A stretch of DNA of 12,778 nucleotides from Dehalococcoidia bacterium (lineage in GTDB: Bacteria > Chloroflexota > Dehalococcoidia > Dehalococcoidales > RBG-16-60-22): contig JABMRL010000135.1 in the NCBI GenBank assembly GCA_013202615.1, positions 1-12,778 on the forward strand, read 5' to 3'. Each line of letters starts with the position of its first letter. Position 1 is the first letter of the stretch. Made by a program: the position numbers and the translations under genes. The notes beneath the pieces are model-generated. The model saw only the letters and a program-made list of their open reading frames with translations. It was not told the origin of the DNA and searched no databases. Positions 1 to 6,517 of this stretch are shown piece after piece.

Positions 1-168
1 GATGAAGAGAGGCTAAAGTGGCAGAAAGTCAGGATGAAAGCTGATGATATTGCCTGAATAGAAGTGGCATCAAAGGCGTTGGAGCAAGAACCAATCAAAT
101 TGGAATTCTTAGAGGCAGCGCTGGTTGCCTAAAGGGGCATTGACTTAGAAGATAAGAGAGTATAGGAT
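1..168 (+). other. Unassigned leader; possible tail or remnant of an upstream gene
   Basis: Frame 1 is open from the window edge to a TGA at 55-57, giving an 18-residue peptide ending KADDIA. This could be the C-terminus of a gene lying mostly outside the window. The same frame continues with plausible-looking codons to a TAA at 130-132 and a TAG at 163-165, and the next gene then opens in that frame at 169. It may be a decayed coding remnant or chance. I recognise no protein family in it and no RNA gene or convincing terminator. Confidence 0.25.
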
Positions 169-954
169 GTGCCTAAAAGGAATTTCTACCAGTTATGGGA
201 TGCAGCCAGCAATTACTTGGGGCAGGTCGCTCTAAAGATTAAAGTGAAAAGTATATCTTTTATTATTCCAGCTTACAATGAAGGTAGTAGACTAAGTCGC
301 ACGTTGGATGTTTACTACAATGATTTTTCTAATCATTACCACGACAAATGGGAAATAATAGTCGTATGTAACGGATGTCAAGATAACACTCCCCAGATTG
401 CTGCAGAATTCGCCCGAAATAGAAAGCAGGTACGTGTTACTAATATTCCTCAGAAGGTGGGTAAAGGCGGCGCCATTATGGAAGGCCTAAGGTTAGCCGA
501 TTCAGATATATGTATGTTTTTAGACGCTGATGGCTCAACTTCAGCGGAGGAAAGCCGCAAATTGATTTATGCTCTCAACGGGAGTAACGATGCGGTAATA
601 GGTTCACGTAAACTTCGCAATTCTAGGATTGTGAGAAAGCAATCCTTTAGGAGGAGAATAGCTGGGCGGGGATTTAACATACTTATCCGTCTTCTCTTTG
701 GTCTTCGCTTTAAGGATACCCAATGTGGTGCCAAAGTCCTAACGAAAGAAGCTGCTCAGTTAGTATTACAAAACGTTAGAACTACCGGATTTACCTTTGA
801 TGTGGATTTGTTATGGACCCTGAAGAAGAATGGATGTGTTATCAAAGAAGTGCCAATTGTCTGGGAAGATAGCCTCGGATCCACACTGGTTCTACACAAA
901 GTGATACTATGCATGTTCATCGAGGTACTAAAATTAAGGCTCAGAAATGGATAA
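169..954 (+). CDS. Family 2 glycosyltransferase, dolichyl-phosphate sugar synthase-like
   Basis: This is a probable cytoplasmic GT-A glycosyltransferase (261 aa) that moves a sugar from a nucleotide donor to a polyprenyl phosphate or glycan acceptor. The GT2 fold begins near residue 29 with IIPAYNEGSRLSRTL. The nucleotide-binding VVCNGCQDNT and KVGKGGAIMEGL segments follow, and then the metal-binding DXD at D119-A-D121 (FLDADGS). IGSRK, DTQCGAK and FTFDVDLLW near residues 145-220 are typical of the DPM1/ALG5-like subgroup. There is no transmembrane helix, so it would resemble the soluble enzymes of this group. The start is GTG at 169, with GAGAG about 8 nt upstream. GTG at 244 (V26) would trim an N-terminus that is outside the family core, but it lacks a good ribosome site. 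The stop overlaps the next start by 8 nt, indicating co-translation. Donor and acceptor cannot be read from sequence. Confidence 0.85.
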   Translation: MPKRNFYQLWDAASNYLGQVALKIKVKSISFIIPAYNEGSRLSRTLDVYYNDFSNHYHDKWEIIVVCNGCQDNTPQIAAEFARNRKQVRVTNIPQKVGKGGAIMEGLRLADSDICMFLDADGSTSAEESRKLIYALNGSNDAVIGSRKLRNSRIVRKQSFRRRIAGRGFNILIRLLFGLRFKDTQCGAKVLTKEAAQLVLQNVRTTGFTFDVDLLWTLKKNGCVIKEVPIVWEDSLGSTLVLHKVILCMFIEVLKLRLRNG

Positions 955-1891
955 GGTCAAGTTTTCGATAATAATTCCCGTTTCTAATGCTGATACCTAT
1001 TTAGACCAATGTATTAAACACTGTTTAGAATTGCCCTACGCGAATTATGAGGTTATTTTATTACCGGATAGACCATTCCCTGCACCATCTCCGATTAGAG
1101 TTATTCCAACCGATACCCCAAGTCCATCGTTGAAAAGAAACTTGGGAATACAGAACGCTCTGGGAGAAATCTGCGCCTTTCTTGATGCTGATGCTTATCC
1201 GGCTCCAGACTGGCTAGCAAAGGCCAGCCAGCATTTTAATAGACTCGATGTTGCCGCCGTGGGGGGGCCAAACTTGACACCAGACGAAGATAGCAGAATG
1301 CAGCACGCGGCAGGATTCGTACTTGCATCACTTTTTGGGGGTGGTACACCAGAAAGATTCTCGCCATTTCCTTTACATGAGTGTGATGAACTACAAACCG
1401 TAAATATGCTGGTTAGAAAATCGGTTCTGGAAAAGATTGGGGGGTTTGACACTAACCTCTGGCCTGGAGAGGATGCCAAGCTATCTTACCAGATAAAAGC
1501 TCTAAAATTAAAAATGATTTATAGCCCTGAAGTAATTGTATATCATCATCGTCGCCCATTATTTAGGCCGTTAATAAAACAACTATGGAATTACGGCTAT
1601 ACAAAACCAGCAGCCATCAAGAATCACTTTTCTATCAAACATTTGGTTTTTTTTATTCCTAGCCTTTTTTTACTCGGTCTATTTGCCGGTCCATTTATCT
1701 TTCCATGGATACCTTTTACCAACGTCGTCTATTTCTTCATTTTAGGAATTTATATCGCTGGTTTGCTATGGAGCGTAAAAAAACTGCCTACTATTAGGAT
1801 GAAAGTGGCCGTATTCATAGGTATTTTCTTGATACATGTTGCTTATGGTTCGGCTTTCCTAATACGTCTTTTTAAAGGAACCAGAAAGTGA
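947..1891 (+). CDS. Membrane-anchored family 2 glycosyltransferase
   Basis: A 314-aa GT2 enzyme that probably extends a lipid-linked or surface glycan at the inner membrane. The catalytic domain spans residues 4 to about 210: SIIIPVSNADTYLDQC at the N-terminus, the metal-binding D80-A-D82 (FLDADAYP), and a downstream acidic pair in PGEDAKLSYQ (E175, D176) that fits the catalytic ED motif. Three hydrophobic segments follow at about residues 231-258, 259-277 and 285-306, so the protein is anchored by its C-terminus with a basic tail (RLFKGTRK). This resembles ExoA-like or other membrane GT2 proteins of exopolysaccharide loci. The start ATG lies inside the end of the preceding gene, and its own stop overlaps the next gene by 4 nt (GTGA). 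Codon use is AT-rich compared with the genes after 4738. Substrate unknown. Confidence 0.86.
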   Translation: MDKVKFSIIIPVSNADTYLDQCIKHCLELPYANYEVILLPDRPFPAPSPIRVIPTDTPSPSLKRNLGIQNALGEICAFLDADAYPAPDWLAKASQHFNRLDVAAVGGPNLTPDEDSRMQHAAGFVLASLFGGGTPERFSPFPLHECDELQTVNMLVRKSVLEKIGGFDTNLWPGEDAKLSYQIKALKLKMIYSPEVIVYHHRRPLFRPLIKQLWNYGYTKPAAIKNHFSIKHLVFFIPSLFLLGLFAGPFIFPWIPFTNVVYFFILGIYIAGLLWSVKKLPTIRMKVAVFIGIFLIHVAYGSAFLIRLFKGTRK

Positions 1892-3360
1892 AAATACTTA
1901 TTACCTATCCCCCACTAAGTAATTTTAATAAGGTACCATTACTGTCACAGAATCGACAGTTTCAGTGGTTTTCTAATCCTACCTTCTTATATCCATTGGT
2001 CCCGGCTTCAGCAGCCACATTACTTAGTGCCAATGGTTTTAATGTTATCTGGAAGGATGCTATTGCTGAGCAAATTACCTATGACCAATTCCTAGAATTT
2101 TTCCAAGATCAGAATCCAGATTTAGTTGTCCTTGAGACCAAGACCCCAGTGATTAAAAAGCACTGGCAAATCATCTGGGACTTGAAGCAGATATTTCCTG
2201 AAACCAAATTCGCCTTGATGGGTGACCACGTAACCGCTTTACCCGAGGAATCCCTGCGTGAATGTCCGAGGCTTGACTTTGTCATTACCGGTGGTGACTA
2301 TGATTTCTCCCTCCTTGCACTCGCCCGATATCTTAAAGGAGAAGGCGAGTTACCTACCGGAGTCTACTATCGGAAGGGTGGGAATATCGTATCCACCGGT
2401 CAGCTACGTCTGGATAACGACCTAGACAGTCTACCTCTTATCGACCGTGACCTGACCAAGTTCCAGCTTTATAATGAAGCCAATATCAAACGCAGGCCAT
2501 TTGCTTATACTATGGCTGGCCGGGATTGTCCTTACCATAAGTGCCGTTTCTGCTCTTGGACAACACTGTATCCCAATTTCCGAGTTCGTTCCCCGGAGAA
2601 CTATATTAAGGAGATCGGCCTGCTCGTGGAGCGCTACGGCGTGCGCGAGATTTTTGACGATACCGGCACCTTCCCTTCTGGGGACTGGATGGATCGTTTC
2701 TGCCAGTTGATGATAGAACAGGGATACCATAAAAAATTGCTCTTCTCCTGCAATTTACGGTTTGACTGCCTCCAAGACCAGAAAAGAGCCGAGCTAATGA
2801 AGAAGGCTGGCTTCAGGCTGGTAAAGTCGGGGCTAGAATCTGCAAACCAGCTGACATTGGACCGGATTAACAAGGGACTGAAGGTGGAAGATATTATTAA
2901 CGGCTGCAGGGTAGCTCATAATGCTGGCCTTGATGTACACTTAACCATGATGGTTGGCTTCCCTTGGGAAAAGAGGGAGGAAGCTAGAAACACATTATCA
3001 TTGGCACGTTATCTGATGAGCGAGGGGCTGGCGGAGGTACTGCAATCCACCGTGGTCATTCCCTACCCCGGCACACCACTCCATCAGGAAGCGGTGCAAA
3101 ACGGCTGGTTCCGCATTGAACCGCAGGACTACGAGCGCTATGACATGACCGAACCTGTTCTCACCGCTGGTACGATGACATCGGAGGAAGTGATGCAAAT
3201 CTGTGATGAAATTTACAAGGTTTATCTTTCTCCGGGTTATATCTGGCACCGCCTCACCAAGCTGCGCTCCTGGGACGACATAAAATACCATGCCCGCGGG
3301 GTACGAGCGGTGCTGAAGCATATCCGGGATTTCGCCAGAGGGAAAGTGAAGACAGCTTGA
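1888..3360 (+). CDS. B12-binding-domain radical SAM protein
   Basis: A 490-aa member of the cobalamin-binding radical SAM class (BchE/HpnJ/HpnP-like layout). Enzymes of this class carry out methyl transfers, ring formation or rearrangements. The N-terminal Rossmann-like cobalamin domain (residues 1 to about 160) starts ILITYPPLSNF and contains the family segment ALMGDHVTALPEE followed by DFVITGGDYD. It lacks the DxHxxG histidine of methionine-synthase-type B12 domains, as is usual here. The radical SAM core starts at GRDCPYHKCRFCSW, with C214, C219 and C222 as likely [4Fe-4S] ligands. The spacing is CX4CX2C rather than CX3CX2C. Later segments GLESANQLTLDRINKG and MVGFPWE are typical of the TIM-barrel part. 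The GTG start has AAAGGA 8 nt upstream and overlaps the preceding stop. GC rises from about 33% near the 5' end to about 60% near the 3' end. The substrate may be a glycan or lipid carrier; this is inferred only from context. Confidence 0.88.
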   Translation: MKILITYPPLSNFNKVPLLSQNRQFQWFSNPTFLYPLVPASAATLLSANGFNVIWKDAIAEQITYDQFLEFFQDQNPDLVVLETKTPVIKKHWQIIWDLKQIFPETKFALMGDHVTALPEESLRECPRLDFVITGGDYDFSLLALARYLKGEGELPTGVYYRKGGNIVSTGQLRLDNDLDSLPLIDRDLTKFQLYNEANIKRRPFAYTMAGRDCPYHKCRFCSWTTLYPNFRVRSPENYIKEIGLLVERYGVREIFDDTGTFPSGDWMDRFCQLMIEQGYHKKLLFSCNLRFDCLQDQKRAELMKKAGFRLVKSGLESANQLTLDRINKGLKVEDIINGCRVAHNAGLDVHLTMMVGFPWEKREEARNTLSLARYLMSEGLAEVLQSTVVIPYPGTPLHQEAVQNGWFRIEPQDYERYDMTEPVLTAGTMTSEEVMQICDEIYKVYLSPGYIWHRLTKLRSWDDIKYHARGVRAVLKHIRDFARGKVKTA

Positions 3361-4646
3361 AACCAGCCGGACATCTTGCTATCTCTATGGCTATCGCCGG
3401 GGGCAGCTACCTGACAACGCAGTCACCCCCGATAGCTGTTTCTACCTTTGCCATAGGCTTTTTAATAGACGGCGACCATCTCTTTGACTACGCAGTCTAT
3501 TGTTTCCAAAAAAGGAGACGGCCAAACTTTAGGGAGTTTTTTAATTCGTCTTGTTCCCCTCCACCATCAAGGATATATATACTCCTTCACTCGTATGAGC
3601 TTCTTCTGTTAATTTGGCTAATGGCTATCTCCTTTTCGGCTTTTCCCTGGGCCGTCTGGCTCAGCCTTTCCTTTGGGGCACATCTGCTTATGGACTACCT
3701 AGCCTACCGCCCCCACCCTCTATGTTACTTCCTTACCTTCCGAATAATAAGGGGGTTTTCTTATGAGACGGTATGTCAGAATAATCAGAAAACGAGTGAG
3801 AGAGTTAGGGGTTTGATAATGGTGGCAAGGGAGCGCAGCAGTTATGACCAGAGCTATTCACTGCGCCCTTTTGAGCTTCGTGTTCCTGGGGATGCCTTAA
3901 AGGACAAAATAATTTATAACGTGATTCAAAAGGCAGACTACAAAGGGAAGCGATTGCTTGATGTGGGTTGCGGAATGGGGCATACTGCTTCCTTGCTTTC
4001 CAATCTGGTCGATGTAGTCGGCATTGATTTTTCTAAGGAGGCTATCAGAATCGCTTGCCAAAAATCTAAAGGCGCATTTATTCGCGGGGGTGCCCATATG
4101 CTCCCGTTTCCAGATGATTCTTATGATTATGTGGTGGCTAAAGACATTCTGGAGCATGTCCCCGATGATGAGCAAGTTCTAGATGAAATCTTAAGGGTGT
4201 GTAGGGGTGGAGCTATGCTGCTCATGTATCTCCCCTGTAAACTTGATGGCTTCAATTTCTCCACTGAATCTATTGTTGAAGAATTGACAGGATATACTCT
4301 TGACCCTGAGGTTGGGCACTTGAGGAGGTATACCCCGAAACAAGCTCAGGAAATGCTACAGAGCCGGGGGTTTAAGAATATAAAGGTATGGTATTTTGTC
4401 CATTTTTCATTAGGTGTAGCTTCTCTTTTAAGTGTGAAGGGCTACAGGCTATTATCTAGGGGTAAGAAGCAAGAGGGCAAAATAATTTCGGGCATTCCCT
4501 TGCTTTTCTTAAAATTAATTTTCAAAATATTTGAAGTCTTGGGACATATGGAATCAGCTATTTTGAAAAGCCTCCCTGGAGCAGGCTTTTTCATAGTAGG
4601 TGAGGTGGAAGGAGAACTTAGGGCAGAAATATACCGAACTGGTTAG
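3357..4646 (+). CDS. Fused membrane metal-hydrolase-like domain and SAM methyltransferase
   Basis: One 429-aa ORF carries two unrelated domains. Residues 1 to about 140 resemble small membrane metal-dependent hydrolases (YdjM/DUF457-like). They have a conserved GHLAIS start (H6), D38-G-D40-H41-LFD44, LHSYE (H78), a hydrophobic segment around 82-110, and AHLLMDYL (H109, D113) as probable metal ligands. Residues from about 155 on form a class I methyltransferase (Methyltransf_11-like). Motif I is LLDVGCGMGH (D202 to G206), followed by GIDFSKEA and LPFPDDSYDYVVAKDILEHV. The likely reaction is transfer of a methyl group from S-adenosylmethionine to a sugar or intermediate. The start is TTG at 3357, overlapping the preceding stop (TTGA). 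The join looks secondary: an internal ATG at 3819 has its own ribosome site and the +1 frame ends in TGA-TAA there. It may be a true fusion, two overlapping products, or a one-base indel in the assembly. Confidence 0.78.
   Translation: MKPAGHLAISMAIAGGSYLTTQSPPIAVSTFAIGFLIDGDHLFDYAVYCFQKRRRPNFREFFNSSCSPPPSRIYILLHSYELLLLIWLMAISFSAFPWAVWLSLSFGAHLLMDYLAYRPHPLCYFLTFRIIRGFSYETVCQNNQKTSERVRGLIMVARERSSYDQSYSLRPFELRVPGDALKDKIIYNVIQKADYKGKRLLDVGCGMGHTASLLSNLVDVVGIDFSKEAIRIACQKSKGAFIRGGAHMLPFPDDSYDYVVAKDILEHVPDDEQVLDEILRVCRGGAMLLMYLPCKLDGFNFSTESIVEELTGYTLDPEVGHLRRYTPKQAQEMLQSRGFKNIKVWYFVHFSLGVASLLSVKGYRLLSRGKKQEGKIISGIPLLFLKLIFKIFEVLGHMESAILKSLPGAGFFIVGEVEGELRAEIYRTG
3807..3821 (+). promoter_or_regulatory. 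Internal ribosome binding site and start for the methyltransferase domain
   Basis: AGGGG at 3807-3811 lies 7 nt before an in-frame ATG at 3819-3821 (M155 of the fused ORF), exactly where the methyltransferase half begins. In the neighbouring frame TGA (3814-3816) and TAA (3817-3819) overlap this ATG as TAATG, the classical arrangement for coupled genes. A separate methyltransferase of about 275 aa could therefore be made from here whether or not the fusion protein is also made. Confidence 0.5.
4566..4591 (+). terminator. Weak terminator-like hairpin inside the end of the methyltransferase gene
   Basis: AAAAGCCT (4566-4573) can pair with AGGCTTTT (4583-4590) across a 9-nt loop, followed directly by a fifth T. 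The stem has only three G:C pairs and lies within coding sequence about 55 nt before the stop, so any termination would be partial and would occur mainly when translation lags. It sits just upstream of the promoter at 4668, a position where attenuation between two transcription units would make sense. Confidence 0.3.
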
Positions 4647-4667
4647 TGTGGTCGGAAAAGGTTCGGT

Positions 4668-4696
4668 TTGACTTGCCAATTGTCGTCGAGTATACT
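4668..4696 (+). promoter_or_regulatory. Sigma70-type promoter for the nucleotide-sugar operon
   Basis: TTGACT (4668-4673) and TATACT (4691-4696) are separated by exactly 17 nt. Each matches the sigma70 consensus at five of six bases. Transcription would start near 4703, leaving a 5' leader of about 35 nt before the rfbF start at 4738. The promoter lies in the only substantial gap of the window (4647-4737), after which genes run on with tiny gaps or overlaps to the window end. Confidence 0.7.
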
Positions 4697-4737
4697 TCTC
4701 TGTACTTTACCGAGAGCTTTTTAAAGAGGCAAAACAA

Positions 4738-5541
4738 ATGGAGATGGGCAATGAGTTGAAAAGGTGTAAGGTGGTCATCTTAGCCGGTGGCCTGGGCATG
4801 AGGCTGCGTGAGGAAACAGAACTCAGGCCAAAGCCTATGATACTCATCGGCAACAAGCCAATATTATGGCACATCATGAAGATCTATTCCTCTCATGGCT
4901 TCAATGACTTCATCATCTGCCTCGGGTATAAAGGGGAGATGATCAAGAATTACTTCCTCAACTATGAGGTCCTTAACAGCGATTTCACCATACATCTGGG
5001 CTCGCGGTCAATAACGTGGCATGGGAGCCATTATGATGAGCACGATTGGTCAGTGACCTTGGTCGACACCGGGCTGTCCACGCTGACAGGTGGGCGCCTC
5101 AAGAGGATTGAGAAATATATAGATAGCGATAACTTCATGGCGACCTACGGCGATGGGATTGCCAGCATCAACATCAACAAGCTTCTCCAATTTCACCTCG
5201 CCCACGGTAAGGTCGCCACCCTCAGTGGTGTTCGCCCCGCCGGACGGTTTGGTCACCTTTCAGTGGTTGGCAACGAAGTATGTCAATTCGAGGAGAAACC
5301 CCGCGCTGCTGGCGGTTGGATCAACGGCGGCTTCTTTGTCTTTAATCGCAGGGTCTTCGATTACCTCGATGATGTGGGTGCCTTAGAGGAAACACCCCTA
5401 CGGCAACTTGCTCAAGACCATGAACTCGCCATTTATAAACACCATGGTCATTGGCGTTGCATGGATACCTACCGGGACATGGTGACGCTCCAAGAAGAAT
5501 GGGACAGCGGCAACGCTGGGTGGAAAATCTGGGAGCGATAA
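4738..5541 (+). CDS. rfbF: Glucose-1-phosphate cytidylyltransferase (RfbF)
   Basis: This enzyme converts CTP and glucose 1-phosphate to CDP-glucose and pyrophosphate (EC 2.7.7.33), the first step to CDP-linked 3,6-dideoxyhexoses. At 267 aa it is close to the usual length of about 257. Family marks are clear: VVILAGGLGMRLREETE with RPKPM (K32), KPILWHIMKIYSSHG, GYKGEMIKNYF, VTLVDTG followed by TLTGGRLKRI, YGDGIA with D139, SGVRPAGRFG, FEEKP, WINGGFFVFN, and HHGHWRCMDTYRD. One oddity is Met21 in the P-loop-like GGxG(T)RL signature, where Thr is the rule. The ATG at 4738 is preferred because AAAGAGG ends 8 nt before it; the ATG at 4744 is too far from that site. It is first in the operon behind the promoter at 4668, and RfbH four genes downstream confirms the pathway. 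Confidence 0.95.
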   Translation: MEMGNELKRCKVVILAGGLGMRLREETELRPKPMILIGNKPILWHIMKIYSSHGFNDFIICLGYKGEMIKNYFLNYEVLNSDFTIHLGSRSITWHGSHYDEHDWSVTLVDTGLSTLTGGRLKRIEKYIDSDNFMATYGDGIASININKLLQFHLAHGKVATLSGVRPAGRFGHLSVVGNEVCQFEEKPRAAGGWINGGFFVFNRRVFDYLDDVGALEETPLRQLAQDHELAIYKHHGHWRCMDTYRDMVTLQEEWDSGNAGWKIWER

Positions 5542-5553
5542 GAGAAGTTCAGG

Positions 5554-6498
5554 ATGACGATCAGTCAAGATTATAGCGGGGTTAATGTTCTGGTCACTGG
5601 CGTTACCGGATTCATTGGCTCTCACCTGCTCCGGAAGTTAGTAGAATATGGAGCTATAGTGGCAGCGCTCATCCGTCCGACAGCGCCACGCCATCGCATC
5701 GAGGATGTTGCCTCCGAGGTCACTCTTTTCGAGGCAAACTTAGAAGATTATGACGCTGTAGCTAAAGCGGTGACTATTTCTCATCCTCAAATTGCATTTC
5801 ACCTTGCAGCTCACGGTGTTGGTCAGGTGCTTGGCGATGTGCCCATGATTTGCCGCGCCAACGTGTTGGGCACTGTTCACCTGCTTAAAGCCTTGGAACA
5901 TATATCTTATGAGCGCTTTATCTTTGCTGGCACATGCCATGAGTATGGCAATTACGAAGGTCGCATCAGAGAGGAAAGCAGCCTTAATCCCCAGAGTGCT
6001 TACGCTGCATCCAAGACAGCAGCCTGGGCCTTTTGCAATGCTTATTTCTACGCTGGTTCCCACCCTGTGCTCACGCTACGGCCCGTGGCTACATATGGAC
6101 CAGATGATGAGCCTTCTCGCCTTATCCCTCAAGTCATAACATACGCACTAAGGGGAGAAGATATCCCCCTCACTGGAGGCGAACAGAAAAGGGACTTTCT
6201 CTTCATAGACGATGTCGTCGAGGGCTTTTTGCGTGCAGGTTTAGCCCAACCGTTCCCAGCCCGGGTGATAAACTTAGCCAGCGGCCAGGAATATACGGTA
6301 TCAGAAATCGTGGCACAAATTCTTCGGCTTACAGGCAGCCAGAGTAGACCCCTCTTCAGCACCCTCCCTTATGGCAAAGGTGAATTGTGGCATGCTTCCT
6401 ATGATACATCAGTATCACGCTGCCTTTTGGGATGGGAGCCTAAGACATCTTTTGAGGAGGGACTAAGGCGAACTATCTCATGGCACCAGCAATATTAA
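5554..6498 (+). CDS. Extended SDR, NAD-dependent epimerase/reductase
   Basis: A 314-aa nucleotide-sugar short-chain dehydrogenase of the extended family. The N-terminal Rossmann motif is LVTGVTGFIGSHLL (about residues 10-23), with FHLAAHG after it. The active site has T127 in AGTCHEYG, in place of the usual Ser, and the Y150/K154 pair in YAASK. Downstream are LRPVATYGP and RDFLFIDDVVEGFL, typical sugar-binding segments. Between rfbF and rfbH the likely role is the 4-keto reductase or epimerase that finishes a CDP-3,6-dideoxyhexose (paratose, abequose or tyvelose type). Acting as the missing 4,6-dehydratase cannot be excluded, but the RfbG signature GHTGFKGSWL is absent. It starts 12 nt after rfbF at ATG 5554, with GAGAAG and AGG just upstream. 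Exact sugar product unknown. Confidence 0.85.
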   Translation: MTISQDYSGVNVLVTGVTGFIGSHLLRKLVEYGAIVAALIRPTAPRHRIEDVASEVTLFEANLEDYDAVAKAVTISHPQIAFHLAAHGVGQVLGDVPMICRANVLGTVHLLKALEHISYERFIFAGTCHEYGNYEGRIREESSLNPQSAYAASKTAAWAFCNAYFYAGSHPVLTLRPVATYGPDDEPSRLIPQVITYALRGEDIPLTGGEQKRDFLFIDDVVEGFLRAGLAQPFPARVINLASGQEYTVSEIVAQILRLTGSQSRPLFSTLPYGKGELWHASYDTSVSRCLLGWEPKTSFEEGLRRTISWHQQY

Positions 6499-6517
6499 TA
6501 AGTAAGGGGGACCCCAC

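Noticed and set aside
140-168. Possible promoter TTGACT-17-TAGGAT before the first gene
   Set aside because: The -10 box matches only four of six bases, and the start of transcription would fall after the preferred GTG start. It would work only with GTG 244 as start, which lacks a ribosome site.
6506-6515. GGGGGACCCC inverted repeat before the UXS-like gene
   Set aside because: The loop would be too short for a hairpin; the G-run is better explained as the ribosome binding site.
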